Source: Prevotella sp. (GTDB taxonomy: Bacteria > Bacteroidota > Bacteroidia > Bacteroidales > Bacteroidaceae). Taken from it: 40,303 bases of DNA. Below are positions 15,297 to 25,824 of the stretch, in pieces. Positions within the stretch are counted from its first letter, which is position 1; each line of letters begins with the position of its first letter. The stretch covers positions 1 to 40,303 of the forward strand of contig JAFUFD010000086.1 in assembly GCA_017470055.1 (NCBI GenBank), given 5' to 3'. A program made the translations under genes and the position numbers. The notes beneath the pieces are model-generated. The model was not told where the DNA came from. It did not search any database and saw nothing but the letters and a program-made list of their open reading frames with translations.

Positions 15297-18200
15297 ATGC
15301 TACTCACACTATACGACAGATATCACCAGAAGAAAGCCGACCTGTCACCCAATGACAGCAGCCGGCAAGAGAAGGAGATCCAGAGTGACAATATCCTGGC
15401 ACTCTCCTTCACGCTCTATGAGTGTGTCAATGTGGAGGTGAACGACTACTTGGACTTCATGGGTGAGCGGTATTGGGCGATAGAGCGATATCGTCCCAAC
15501 GAGGTCAACAGCCAGCAATGGAGTTATGATCTGAGGCTCTACGGCATTGATAGCCTTATTAAGCGTTATCTGGTGCTCAATAAGGTGGACGGGACCACTA
15601 ACCCTATCTTCACGCTGACCGCACCGCCCGTAGAGCATGTGCGCCTGATTGTCGGTGTCATCAATGAGGAGATGGGTACCACCGACTGGAAGGTGGGCAC
15701 GGTGGAGGGGACGGAGAATGTCACCGTCGACTATGAGGGCAAGTACTGCCATCAGGGTCTTGAGGAACTTGCGAAGAAGACGGGTACGGAGTACTGGATA
15801 GAGGGTACCACCGTCAACCTCTGCCGTTGTGAGCATGGCGAGGAGATTACGATGGGATATGGTAGCGGGCTTGTCAACATCAGTATTGACAAGGCAGACA
15901 ATGTCGCATTCTATACCAGGCTATTCCCTGTCGGGAGTTCCCGGAATATAGACCCAGAGAGATACGGATACCCAAGGCTCCATTTGCCAGGAGGACGTGA
16001 GTACGTCGATATCAATACGGAGGAGTATGGTGTCATCCATCATTTCGAGAAGGATGCTTTCGCAGATATCTATCCAAGGAGAGTCGGCACAGTGTCATCC
16101 GTCCGCAAGGAGACAAGGACTGGGGATGACGGGAATCCCTTCGATATATATTTCATCAAGGATGACGGTCTGGAGTTCGACCCAAACAACTATATGCTCC
16201 CAGGTAAAGTCCTCCGTGTCTCTTTCCAGGAGGGAAGTGAGATTGCCGGTCTGGGCAGTGAGGAGGATGGCACCTATTTCTTTGAGGTCAATTACGACAG
16301 TAAGACCAAGGAGTTCGAGATCATCACCCTCTTCCCCTATGACGACGGATCACAGTTGCCTGGTGGCAACCTGATACCCGCAGTAGGAGACCAGTATATC
16401 CTGTGGAACCTGCGCATGCCCGACGAGTACTACCCGCTGGCGGAGCGGGAGTACCAGGAGAAGGTCAATGAGTACAACCGCCAGAACGCCCTTGATGTCA
16501 CCAAGTTCCAGGGACAGACAGATCATGTATGGATAGAGGATAACGATATTGTCCTGACTGTCGGTCAGCGTATCCGTCTGGAGAGCAGCCAGTATTTCCC
16601 CGCCAAAGGATATAAGAGCACCAGAATCACCAGGATAAGCCGCAGGGTAAACTTGCCGACCATAATGGATATTGAACTCTGTGACGCACTGTCGACAGGG
16701 ACGAAGGAGAAACTCAACAATGATATCGCAGATGTCAGGAACTACGCGAAGTCCATCAAGCAGTCCATTTCTATTCCTGATATTATCAAGACAGGGGATG
16801 GTACCCTGCCGACTGACAATAACCTGTTTTCGGCTAAGCGTGTTCTCAATGATTTCCTCTCGAAGAACCTCCCCGGCACAGCCAAAGAGGTTATAACCTT
16901 TCTCAAAGGCATAATCGTCAAAGCAAAGAGTTACTTCAAAGGTATTGAGAATGAGGGCGATATCATCAACTCGGGAAATATAACCAACGACGGCGATATT
17001 GCCAACACGGGATCAATCGCGACCAAGAACCTAGTGGTCACAGGCAAGGCGACCTTCATGTCCGTGGAGATAGAGGAGGTCAAGGCTGCGGGTGGTATGA
17101 TTGTCGAGAGTCCCGGACGCTTCCGCGTCGACAAGGTGGCTCTCCTCGACGATATCGGTGCCCAGCGCACCGCCTTAAACAAAGATACGGGCAACACGGA
17201 CAGGGTGATCCGCTGCTACCAACTTGCAAGAGATGACCGTGATCGTCTCATTCTTAACGAACTACGCCCAGGTGACCAGGCGCTATGCATGACTTTCAAT
17301 GTCGACCCAGGGAATACGGACGTTGCGACCACCAACCGCTACTGGTGGCGCAGGGTCCTTGCCGTCAGCACCACCCCTGAGATCTTGACGGAGGATGACG
17401 GCGGCACAAACCCCTACCTCTGGGCGGACATATCACTTGACGACTATGACGACTCCTTCGAGACGGTGAATGGTGAACTCGTCACCCTTGGGGACAGCGG
17501 CACAGTAAAGGCTGACGTTCCCGCTGAAGGCGACGAGACTGTAGTGCTCGGTCATCGTTGGGGAGAGGACACCGACGAGGACAGACAGGGCGCATGGGTG
17601 TCGTCAGCATACAAGGGCAACGATCCCCTGCTAGCCAACAAGGCTCCATACAAGGCGCAGTACTGGGGCATCGACGACTATGACCTCTCCAGCCACCTCA
17701 TGACCTACTTCGCCCGGGGAAAGAACCATATCGTTGGTACCGTGGAGATGTCCTCTGACTCCAAACTCGGCAGCGAGGTCCTCACAGAGACACTCCGCGG
17801 ACTCCGCTCCCAGGTCAATGAGGTCAAGAGCCAGGCGGACAAACAGATCGTCATCTGGTTCGGCGAGGAGATACCCACGCTCCAGAACGAGCCCGCCTGC
17901 GAGTGGGCGGACGACGAGGCAAAGATCCTGCATGAGAAGGATCTCTATTACAACAAGGCGCAAGAGACTGCTAACGGGAAAGGACGAGCATGGTCGTGGG
18001 AGAGGATTGAAGGAGTCTGGACTTGGAGAGAGATTACCGACAAGGACGTACTTGCTTCCCTGGAGGCGGCCGCCGCTGCCCAGAGAGACGTCAACAGTGT
18101 CAAGACCAGACTGGACGACTGGGCATCCGACGGGAAAATCTCCCCAGCGGAGAAAAGAGCGCTCGCCTCAGAATGGGCAGTCGTAAACGAGGAGTACGCT

Positions 18201-19844
18201 CAGGTGTGCACCGACGCAGACAGGTACCATGTCAGCAAGACTGCCTATACCACAGCATACAACTCCGCCGCTGCCGCCTTCGGGAAATACACGGCAGCAA
18301 CTCCGGAGACAATCACGATAGAAGAGGACTACCAGGACATTGCGGCATACTACACTGCCCTGAAGAACATCCGTAACGACATCGCCGCAGCAGCGCAGCA
18401 GTCAGCCGATGAGAAATGCAAGGTCTTCGTTATGGCAGAGCCCAACACCCTTCCGTCGCCTCCCTATAAAGTCGGAGATCTCTGGATGAACGCCGTCTTC
18501 AGTAACATGGATGAGAGAACCCTGGGGGGACAGGCTAAAGTATACAACTACGACAATGACCTACTGAGATGTGTACGGGCCAAGGACACCGGGCAGACTG
18601 CCAGCATAGAGGACTGGAGACCAGCGAGTGCAGTGACATCCGCAAGGATAACCCTCCTGAATGACGCCATCGAGGCAAAGGTGAGCACCACCACCTTCAA
18701 CCAGTTCAAAGGATCCTATCTCACACTGAGAGACGCGTTCTCCTCACTGCTCTCTGAGAAATTCACTTTCGATGAGGACGGGAATGTGACGAATGCCAGC
18801 CAGTCTGGTGTCGTCACCACGACAGACCTTACTGATGCCCTCAAAAACTATGTCTCGACCGGCTCCTTCCAGTCCTCACTGCAGAGCGTCCTCAGCAACT
18901 ATGTCACAGGGCAGTCGATGACAGAGGCCCTTAAAAATCTTGTCACGATACAGTCTTTCGCGGGAATGTTCGCCACTGCGGTGAATGAGAGCGACGACAT
19001 CGTCAAGAAGGCTTCCCTCTCGGCATTCGTCGCCAGGGTGCCTGTCCTGGACGAGGACGGTAATCCTGTCACCGACAGCGACGGCAATGAGGTATATCGC
19101 CTGCAGAGCGGTGTTCTTATCGACGCGGACCGGATAGACTTCGTCGGCAAAACCGTCATCAACGGAAAGTTCACCGTGGATACCGACGGCAATGTCACCA
19201 TGGATCACTTCACGGCAACGAATGCGACAATCACGGGAGTGATAAACGCACAATACGGGACCTTCGAACAGGGGTTGCTTAGCACGAACAATATGGTGGG
19301 GTTATGCGACACTCCCCGTGGCTCATACTATTGGAGAGGACTTGCGGTGGGATATGATGTGAGGGGCTATGGCGAAAAAGACCTTGCGAATATCGGCGCA
19401 CGCTTCCCCAACCAGTCCGAGAGCGGTGCCTACGGAAGGGTCGCCATATCCAGCCATGCGGCTGGCTACAACCCTATCATCGAATTGTCGGGTCTGGACG
19501 GAAGCGTGACATCCTTGATCGTCAACACGAGATCCATGAAATTTCTCGGCTTGGTGTCTGGGATGATAGAGACATATTACGATCTTACCCTTACTTCCGC
19601 ACACTACCTTATACGGGTTCTCGGATCTAACAAGACCATAACTCTTCCCGCCTCCGCCTCCATGGGGCAATCCTACATCATCATCCCCCATGACGGTTGT
19701 ACCCTCTCAGTCGGCAACCAGAACGACCGCATCGTCAAACAGAGTGATTCCATCGTCAAGAGCACATCCCTCAATGGCACAAAACTCCACTTTGTCTTCT
19801 ACGACAGCGACAGGAAGGAATGGATACTATGTTGGACTAGTTAA
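15297..19844 (+). CDS. Tail-tip hub / central fibre protein
   Basis: A 1515-residue protein following the Dit-like gene. The first 480 residues resemble tail-tip hub proteins (YWAIERYRPNEVNSQQWSYD, KYCHQGLEELAKKTGTEYWI, NVAFYTRLFPVGSSRNI). Residues about 555-590 contain short G-x-I repeats (EGDIINSGNITNDGDIANTG) as in trimeric beta fibres. The middle part (about 915-1030) is helical with an AEKRALASEWAVVNEEY segment seen in siphophage central fibres. The C-terminus carries a beta-rich tip (LPASASMGQSYIIIPHDG). It probably plugs the tube and starts cell contact. No peptidoglycan hydrolase motif was found. Confidence 0.78.
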   Translation: MLLTLYDRYHQKKADLSPNDSSRQEKEIQSDNILALSFTLYECVNVEVNDYLDFMGERYWAIERYRPNEVNSQQWSYDLRLYGIDSLIKRYLVLNKVDGTTNPIFTLTAPPVEHVRLIVGVINEEMGTTDWKVGTVEGTENVTVDYEGKYCHQGLEELAKKTGTEYWIEGTTVNLCRCEHGEEITMGYGSGLVNISIDKADNVAFYTRLFPVGSSRNIDPERYGYPRLHLPGGREYVDINTEEYGVIHHFEKDAFADIYPRRVGTVSSVRKETRTGDDGNPFDIYFIKDDGLEFDPNNYMLPGKVLRVSFQEGSEIAGLGSEEDGTYFFEVNYDSKTKEFEIITLFPYDDGSQLPGGNLIPAVGDQYILWNLRMPDEYYPLAEREYQEKVNEYNRQNALDVTKFQGQTDHVWIEDNDIVLTVGQRIRLESSQYFPAKGYKSTRITRISRRVNLPTIMDIELCDALSTGTKEKLNNDIADVRNYAKSIKQSISIPDIIKTGDGTLPTDNNLFSAKRVLNDFLSKNLPGTAKEVITFLKGIIVKAKSYFKGIENEGDIINSGNITNDGDIANTGSIATKNLVVTGKATFMSVEIEEVKAAGGMIVESPGRFRVDKVALLDDIGAQRTALNKDTGNTDRVIRCYQLARDDRDRLILNELRPGDQALCMTFNVDPGNTDVATTNRYWWRRVLAVSTTPEILTEDDGGTNPYLWADISLDDYDDSFETVNGELVTLGDSGTVKADVPAEGDETVVLGHRWGEDTDEDRQGAWVSSAYKGNDPLLANKAPYKAQYWGIDDYDLSSHLMTYFARGKNHIVGTVEMSSDSKLGSEVLTETLRGLRSQVNEVKSQADKQIVIWFGEEIPTLQNEPACEWADDEAKILHEKDLYYNKAQETANGKGRAWSWERIEGVWTWREITDKDVLASLEAAAAAQRDVNSVKTRLDDWASDGKISPAEKRALASEWAVVNEEYAQVCTDADRYHVSKTAYTTAYNSAAAAFGKYTAATPETITIEEDYQDIAAYYTALKNIRNDIAAAAQQSADEKCKVFVMAEPNTLPSPPYKVGDLWMNAVFSNMDERTLGGQAKVYNYDNDLLRCVRAKDTGQTASIEDWRPASAVTSARITLLNDAIEAKVSTTTFNQFKGSYLTLRDAFSSLLSEKFTFDEDGNVTNASQSGVVTTTDLTDALKNYVSTGSFQSSLQSVLSNYVTGQSMTEALKNLVTIQSFAGMFATAVNESDDIVKKASLSAFVARVPVLDEDGNPVTDSDGNEVYRLQSGVLIDADRIDFVGKTVINGKFTVDTDGNVTMDHFTATNATITGVINAQYGTFEQGLLSTNNMVGLCDTPRGSYYWRGLAVGYDVRGYGEKDLANIGARFPNQSESGAYGRVAISSHAAGYNPIIELSGLDGSVTSLIVNTRSMKFLGLVSGMIETYYDLTLTSAHYLIRVLGSNKTITLPASASMGQSYIIIPHDGCTLSVGNQNDRIVKQSDSIVKSTSLNGTKLHFVFYDSDRKEWILCWTS

Positions 19845-19874
19845 TCAAGTTGTTATTCATACAAGAACACTAAT

Positions 19875-20144
19875 ATGCAAAGAATCGATTTCTCAAAAAT
19901 TACCGTCCTCGACATTGAGGGCAAGGAGGTCAAGCGGGATATCTCCAGAGACCTCGGCAACATCCTCTACTATAGTGCCCGAGACATCGCCGTTAGCGAG
20001 TTGGGCAAACGTATCTATCATGACAAGGAGATAGATGTTGACGGAAAGACCGCCAAGATCCTGCGCAAGACGGTGCAGGAGAACTTCACCTTCGTGGTGG
20101 TGTCCTCGCTATTGCCTGTCCTTGACAGTATTGCCGATGAGTAG
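19875..20144 (+). CDS. Small unrecognised phage protein
   Basis: An 89-residue ORF between the tail-tip gene and the fibre gene, starting at the ATG at 19875. The product begins MQRIDFSKITVLDIEGKEV, then RDLGNILYYSARDIAVSELG, and ends in a hydrophobic helix with an acidic end (FVVVSSLLPVLDSIADE). It looks soluble and of mixed alpha/beta type, without a signal peptide. Its stop overlaps the next gene by 8 bases, so the two are probably coupled. Pairs of small genes at this position occur in related prophages, but no function can be assigned. Confidence 0.65.
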   Translation: MQRIDFSKITVLDIEGKEVKRDISRDLGNILYYSARDIAVSELGKRIYHDKEIDVDGKTAKILRKTVQENFTFVVVSSLLPVLDSIADE

Positions 20145-20358
20145 CCTGCCGCACATCAAATTCACCGTCCGCCAGTCTGCACTGGACACGGAGGGCATGT
20201 ACCGCACCGCCACGGTGAGGAACGTTGAGGTCTCAGGAATCAGCGACACCGCGAGGAAGTACGTCCCCGACATCATCATGCATGCGCTGACACATTCCAA
20301 AGGCGTAAGCGCTGGCGACGACATGTTCACATATACTTTTCCTTTCAGACTATCGTAG
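20137..20358 (+). CDS. Small unrecognised phage protein
   Basis: A 73-residue ORF starting at the ATG at 20137, overlapping the end of the previous gene by 8 bases and ending 6 bases before the fibre start. The product reads MSSLPHIKFTVRQSALDT, then RTATVRNVEVSGISDTARKY and DMFTYTFPFRLS. The frame is open further upstream, but earlier starts would lie inside the preceding gene. The amino acid composition is normal for a soluble small protein. Location suggests a fibre-assembly or tail accessory role, but nothing in the sequence shows it. Confidence 0.6.
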   Translation: MSSLPHIKFTVRQSALDTEGMYRTATVRNVEVSGISDTARKYVPDIIMHALTHSKGVSAGDDMFTYTFPFRLS

Positions 20359-20364
20359 TTATCT

Positions 20365-23300
20365 ATGGCTATAACAAAACTAAGATTCCCGGAGAAACTC
20401 ACAGGTGATCAACTCTCCGCAGAAGAGTTCAACCGCGTCCCCTCCAAAATCGACGAGGTTATCGACGCGATGAACGAAAAAGTTGGCGACATCCGATTCG
20501 AGGGCGGACAACTGGTGCTATACGACGCACCAGACGGCAACCGCATCGGGGCTGTCAATCTGTCCGGCACTGTTTACAGCGTGGTGCTTGCCAGTGACAC
20601 CACCCCTGTATTCTACGTGCTGACATCGGAGGACACGCGGTATATCTCCGTGACCCCCACAACACAGAGCGGGACTATCGGAGGATCCATGTCCGACTTC
20701 GTAGAGGACTACGACTACACCGTAGCCGTCGACAACGGCAACGGGTCGTTCCGAGAGGTCGTCAGCGGCTTTTGCCGTAGCGGATCCTCCATACGAGAGA
20801 ATATAAGGTCATACCTTGCCGTCGGCTCAAACCGTCTGAGGCTTACCGTCACAGGCCAGGAGTCCGGGCAAGTGAAGACGCTGATATATACGGTCACCGT
20901 AACGACCCTTTCGCTGGAAAGCCAGTTCTCATGGTGGAGACCTTTCATTGAGGGACAGTCTTTTGCTGTCGACGGTCTCCTCTTCGGGGGTAACCTGCAG
21001 AAGACGCTCTACGTTTGTATCGATGACGACCCCGGTCAGACCTACACGGCATCCTTCTCCTCCGCCACCTCATACGTCACTACGGCTTACTCCTTCGACC
21101 TGTCGTCGAGATTCCCCACAGGGGGTACCGGCGTTCACAAGTTGGAGGTGTGGATGGCGGGCGAGGGAGTGGAGACCGCACACTACACGTACCATGTCAT
21201 GTGTGTCGCCGCGTCCGACGTAAGCCGTGTGTCTCTTGTCTGCGTCAACTCTGTGGCCTCCAAGGCGGTCAACTATACCTCACAGGCGCTTTTCGAGTTC
21301 GCCACCTACAACGCCACCTCCGTGACATTCGATATCTCCGTGAGCGACGGCAACACCCGTTGGGCGGTGGTCGAGGGACAGGTGGTGTCCGTCCAGACAC
21401 AGACACGCCAGCAGTATGCCACGGCGCTGGAGGTGGACACGGAGATTATGGACTCGCTGGAGATGACCGCCGTCGCCACGGCTGGGGACTCCAGTCAGAC
21501 CGTGTCGCTGCCCGTCGACAACTCCAACAGTTACGCGGCAACGGAGGGTGCGGCCTTCTACATGAACGCTGCGCTGCGAACCAACGGAATGGCGAGCAGG
21601 ACAGAGATCCCGAATACCGCCCCAGGGGCTTCTGTGACGTCCTACCCCGCCCAATGGCATGGCTTCGCCTGGTCGGTAGACGGATGGAATCAGGACAGTG
21701 ACGGCAACAGGTGTCTCGCAGTAGCCGCCGGATGCGGGGTCAGCGTACCAGGGCTGAAGCCTCTGGCGACGACAGCCACCGGCAGCCTTACGCTGGAGAT
21801 GAAGGTGAGGATGGCTAATATAGCGGACTATGACACGCCCATACTGTCCTTTATGTCGACGGACGACTATAGCGAGGCGACGACCTGCGGCATCATCCTC
21901 TTCCCGACCAGGATTGTGGTGCTGAGCACGACGGAGCGTGAGGTGACGCCCCAGAGCGTGAACCTCTCGGAGAACTCCATCCTGCATATCGTCATTGTCC
22001 TCCAGCGCCAATACGGAGCCACGGGGCGTAATCTCTGCCGCATCTACGTCAACGGTATTCAGAACGCCGTGTTCGAGTATGCCGGCAACGCCTCATTCGG
22101 CAACGGGTCCCTGGTCATGGGGCAGGAGTCCTCCGACCTCTACCTGTATATGATGCGCTGGTATGTGGGACGCGCTCTAGAGCATCGTGACATCCTGGCA
22201 AACTTCCTGAACACCATCAAGGACGACGCGCGATTCACAAGATCCGGTGTCCGCGCGGACAATAACATCATGGACGGCGGTGCTGTCAGTTATGACCTCT
22301 GCAAGGCGGCTGGCTACAACTGTATGGTAATCGAGACGGAAAATGACGTGCCGGTTCCGAGCCTGGAGTACACCACGGGGGCGAAGACAACCCTGACCAT
22401 GGAGTACAACGACCATCCCGAGTGGAACTTCTCCGTCCAGAACGCCCCGATTGGCGGTCAGGGCACCACCTCCATGCGATACTACAGATGGAACTTCCGC
22501 TGGAAGATGAAGAAGGACTGCGTGTGGACGTATGCCGACGGCACAACGGAAACGGGCAAGGGGGGATACATAGCGGGCAGGAGCCATCCCAAATGTGAGA
22601 AGGTCACCGCCAAGAAGAACTACGCCTCCAGCCAGCAGGGACACAAGATGGGTGCCACGGCGATGTATGATGAGTTGTACGAGCAACTGGGACTCAAGAA
22701 CTCGCTGCCGGCCATAGAGGACAGGGTGGCGGTATACCAGCACCCCGCCATGGGCTTCCAGAAGTTCGCCGACGGCTCGTATGTGTTCATCGGACTGTAT
22801 ACGATCGGTCCCGACAAGGGAGACAAGAAGACCTTCGGATATGACACGGATACATACCCGTCACTGCTGTCACTGGAAGGTCCCAACCATGCGCCTCTTG
22901 GCACTCGCTTCCTGCACCCCTGGACAGACGACGTGGACTACGATCCGTCACAGGAGACCCTGACTTTCGGCGGAGAGGAGGCATGGGACGTCGACGTATG
23001 TCCCTACGAGACAGACGGCACCAGTGACGACTGGGTGCCAGAGAACCGGCAACTCATCCTTTCCCTGCTGGAGAGGGAATGGAAGCCCGCCTACGACATC
23101 GTCTACTACTGCTCACCATATCTGCGGTCGCTGTCGGAAATCGGCATGACGCTGGAGCAACTGAACGCCTCCCCGGGGACGTTCCGCAACCGCATGGACA
23201 TCCTGGGCAACCGCAAGAACGAGGTGCTGCAGTTCTACGACGAATCCTACAATCTCATCTATTATCGTACCGCCGCGAGCCGCTATGAGGTTCTCACCTC

Positions 23301-25812
23301 ACACAATATGCTGGAGTATCTGGCAGAGTATCTCACCACGCATACCCCGGACACGTCCCAGTTAGTGCTGGCGCGTGCGGCGAAGTTCCGGGCGGAGGCG
23401 GACAACTATTGGAGCATCGACGACGCCTGCTACCACGACTGCTTCTGTGAGTTGACAGGATCCTCAGACAACCACGCCAAGAACTCATACCCGTTCAAGT
23501 TCAGGACGCTGGACGAGGGTGGTCGCTGGGCTTGGAGACAAGACGACCTCGACACCATCATGGCGACCGACAACAACGGACAGTCCACGAAGTCGTACAG
23601 CATTGAGGTGGGGGACATCACTGAGGATGGCACCGACATCTTCCAAGGGGCGTCGTCGGTATTCTGGACGCTCATCGGAGGTGTTTTCCTCTCAGAGAAG
23701 AGGCAGATGATGACACGTATGGTGAACTCCCTCGTTGCCATGGCACAGCGTCTGGGTGTCAGCGGAGCCTATGTGCATGAGTCCGTACTGAATATGTTCT
23801 CGTATTATTTCTGGGACCGCTCCGCAAGGTATTTTCCGGCAACCGCATACAACGAGGACGCCGCATGGTCATATATCCTGCCCTGGAGCATCGACCCGTC
23901 CAAGACATACAACAACGTGTACCCGCTGACGCAGGCGCTCGGTGACCAGGTCGAGGCGGAGAGGCTATGGGTCACAAGGCGCATTCTGTATATTTTCTCC
24001 CTGTACCAGATAGCGGGATTCACAGGCTCCGGAGAGGACGGCTACGGACGTGTCGAGTTCACTCCCGCAGAGACTTTCACCTTCCATCTGGTTCCCGCTG
24101 TCGACATGTATCCCAGTGGAAACAGGGGAGGTGGCAATGACGTGCAGGGAGGACGTACCAGAGCCGGGGAGCAGTGCGCCATAACCGCGACGTCGGACGG
24201 CTCCACCACCTTCTACCTCAAGGCGCTTGACTGGCTCACGTCACTGGGCGACCTCTGCTCCCTGGTCCTGACCAATCGTGGCGGTGACGCATCAGTGGGA
24301 GCCTCCTTCTCTGTCAGCGGCAAGCGGCTTCGGTTCTTGAAGGTGGGAGACGAGGATGCCGCCAAGGTGCGCTTCAATGCTGGAAGCCTTGCCGTCAATG
24401 GTGAGGCGATGGAGGTTGTCGACGCACGTAACGTGGTGTCGCTCAGGAGTAACGTGTCCCTTCTCGGATGTCCCCGTCTGAAGCGAGCCCTGTTCAATGG
24501 TACCAACGTGCCTACTCTGTATATTCCTCGTGGAGCCAAGATTACGGAGGTGGCTTTCCCCAGCGGTCTGCAGACTCTTTTCCTGCATACTCTCCCTTTG
24601 CTCCAGGAGTCCGGGATGAGTATTCCCGATGCCGCACTGACCACCATCACGGGTATTTACTACTACCAGTGCCCTGGTATTTCGCCGTTCTCCATCCTTC
24701 GCCGCATCTTTCAGACGGCAGGCAACGTGCTGCAGTTCCTTACCATGATATGGACGGACGATGTGAGTGGCACCAGCGAGGATCTCGACATGCTTGCCGC
24801 CTTCGCGGGACACTCCTACGACCCGGAGACGGGAGAGGGGTATGGAAGTGTCGTGTTCGACGCGGACAACAACATACTGAGTAACTCATCGCAGCGTCCT
24901 GACCTGCAAGGTGTGATCAACATAGCGGGCAACGCCTATGAGGACAGTGCCAACGCGCTTCGGGAGTATTTCGGAGCATCCTTGACGCTGAACATCACGG
25001 GTGCCTACTATATCCGCTTCTCCGACGATGTAGTGCGTCAGTTGTGCGCCACGAACTGGGGCGACGGGACCGGTCTGACACGTGAGCAGGCGGCTGCGGT
25101 TAGTTCCGTGGGGACTATATTCATGGGGAACACGGAGATAGTCGCCTTTGACGAGTTAAGGCTTCTCTCTGGGCTCGACAGCATATCGGAGAGTTATGGC
25201 GGACAGACCGCGGAGGGAGTGCCCCTGCAGAGCACGTTCTACGCATGCACATCTCTTGTAAGGGTCAGCATGCCACCCGTGAATATCACCTACGGAAATA
25301 TCCGAGCCTTATATGGAGACAGGTCGCCTTTGGCCGGCTGCACATCGCTTACACATGTAGACTGGGGGATGTGCCATCCAGCGTACACCCATATGCTATA
25401 CTATGGATGCACGTCTCTTGATTATTACGACGGCATCCTGCCCAAGGGACTGACAAGTATAGGCAATGCTATGTTCTTCAACTGCAGGTCCCTCACTCGA
25501 ATGATATTCTATGAAGGAATAACGGAGTTCGGGGAGTCGTTGTTCCAAAACTGCCTCGCACTTCGCTACGTGGTATTCCCGGCATCGACGAAGGTCATCT
25601 CTTTGGTTAGCCTTACACGTGACGCATATACAGGTGGTATCCATATCGCTATTAGGGCAATTAATCCGCCCGCATGCTCTACCGGAGGCTATAATCGCAC
25701 CATGCACTTCTATGTCCCCGATGAGTCGGTGGACACCTACAAGGCTACTCCCGGTTGGAGTACATATGTCGGGTATATCAATCCCATATCCAAGTTCCCC
25801 TACACGATCTAA
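20365..25812 (+). CDS. Giant tail fibre with phase-variable leucine-rich-repeat tip
   Basis: An 1815-residue receptor-binding fibre. The N-terminal attachment part (MAITKLRFPEKLTGDQLSAE) is followed by beta modules and a concanavalin/LamG-like domain at about 395-610. A large domain at about 680-1160 has features reminiscent of CotH-like atypical kinases: GGQGTTSMRYYRW with WK (697-714), SSDNHAKN (1033-1040) and WRQDDLDT (1057-1064). From about 1580 to the end come BspA-type leucine-rich repeats (CTSLTHVDW, NCRSLTRMIFYEG, CLALRYVVFPA). A 58-bp repeat at 25100-25157 marks the beginning of the exchangeable part (about residue 1580 on). An inverted second version of this part lies just downstream, so the tip can be switched. 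Confidence 0.88.
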   Translation: MAITKLRFPEKLTGDQLSAEEFNRVPSKIDEVIDAMNEKVGDIRFEGGQLVLYDAPDGNRIGAVNLSGTVYSVVLASDTTPVFYVLTSEDTRYISVTPTTQSGTIGGSMSDFVEDYDYTVAVDNGNGSFREVVSGFCRSGSSIRENIRSYLAVGSNRLRLTVTGQESGQVKTLIYTVTVTTLSLESQFSWWRPFIEGQSFAVDGLLFGGNLQKTLYVCIDDDPGQTYTASFSSATSYVTTAYSFDLSSRFPTGGTGVHKLEVWMAGEGVETAHYTYHVMCVAASDVSRVSLVCVNSVASKAVNYTSQALFEFATYNATSVTFDISVSDGNTRWAVVEGQVVSVQTQTRQQYATALEVDTEIMDSLEMTAVATAGDSSQTVSLPVDNSNSYAATEGAAFYMNAALRTNGMASRTEIPNTAPGASVTSYPAQWHGFAWSVDGWNQDSDGNRCLAVAAGCGVSVPGLKPLATTATGSLTLEMKVRMANIADYDTPILSFMSTDDYSEATTCGIILFPTRIVVLSTTEREVTPQSVNLSENSILHIVIVLQRQYGATGRNLCRIYVNGIQNAVFEYAGNASFGNGSLVMGQESSDLYLYMMRWYVGRALEHRDILANFLNTIKDDARFTRSGVRADNNIMDGGAVSYDLCKAAGYNCMVIETENDVPVPSLEYTTGAKTTLTMEYNDHPEWNFSVQNAPIGGQGTTSMRYYRWNFRWKMKKDCVWTYADGTTETGKGGYIAGRSHPKCEKVTAKKNYASSQQGHKMGATAMYDELYEQLGLKNSLPAIEDRVAVYQHPAMGFQKFADGSYVFIGLYTIGPDKGDKKTFGYDTDTYPSLLSLEGPNHAPLGTRFLHPWTDDVDYDPSQETLTFGGEEAWDVDVCPYETDGTSDDWVPENRQLILSLLEREWKPAYDIVYYCSPYLRSLSEIGMTLEQLNASPGTFRNRMDILGNRKNEVLQFYDESYNLIYYRTAASRYEVLTSHNMLEYLAEYLTTHTPDTSQLVLARAAKFRAEADNYWSIDDACYHDCFCELTGSSDNHAKNSYPFKFRTLDEGGRWAWRQDDLDTIMATDNNGQSTKSYSIEVGDITEDGTDIFQGASSVFWTLIGGVFLSEKRQMMTRMVNSLVAMAQRLGVSGAYVHESVLNMFSYYFWDRSARYFPATAYNEDAAWSYILPWSIDPSKTYNNVYPLTQALGDQVEAERLWVTRRILYIFSLYQIAGFTGSGEDGYGRVEFTPAETFTFHLVPAVDMYPSGNRGGGNDVQGGRTRAGEQCAITATSDGSTTFYLKALDWLTSLGDLCSLVLTNRGGDASVGASFSVSGKRLRFLKVGDEDAAKVRFNAGSLAVNGEAMEVVDARNVVSLRSNVSLLGCPRLKRALFNGTNVPTLYIPRGAKITEVAFPSGLQTLFLHTLPLLQESGMSIPDAALTTITGIYYYQCPGISPFSILRRIFQTAGNVLQFLTMIWTDDVSGTSEDLDMLAAFAGHSYDPETGEGYGSVVFDADNNILSNSSQRPDLQGVINIAGNAYEDSANALREYFGASLTLNITGAYYIRFSDDVVRQLCATNWGDGTGLTREQAAAVSSVGTIFMGNTEIVAFDELRLLSGLDSISESYGGQTAEGVPLQSTFYACTSLVRVSMPPVNITYGNIRALYGDRSPLAGCTSLTHVDWGMCHPAYTHMLYYGCTSLDYYDGILPKGLTSIGNAMFFNCRSLTRMIFYEGITEFGESLFQNCLALRYVVFPASTKVISLVSLTRDAYTGGIHIAIRAINPPACSTGGYNRTMHFYVPDESVDTYKATPGWSTYVGYINPISKFPYTI
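25100..25157 (+). repeat. 58-bp inverted repeat, inner copy (in fibre gene)
   Basis: Identical over all 58 bases to the reverse complement of 26450-26507; identity stops abruptly on both sides. It encodes the GTIFMGNTEIVAFDE stretch of both tips. Inside are short opposed arms TCCGTG and CACGGA (25105-25136), a possible recombinase core. Confidence 0.95.
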
Positions 25813-25824
25813 ACTATTGGGATG

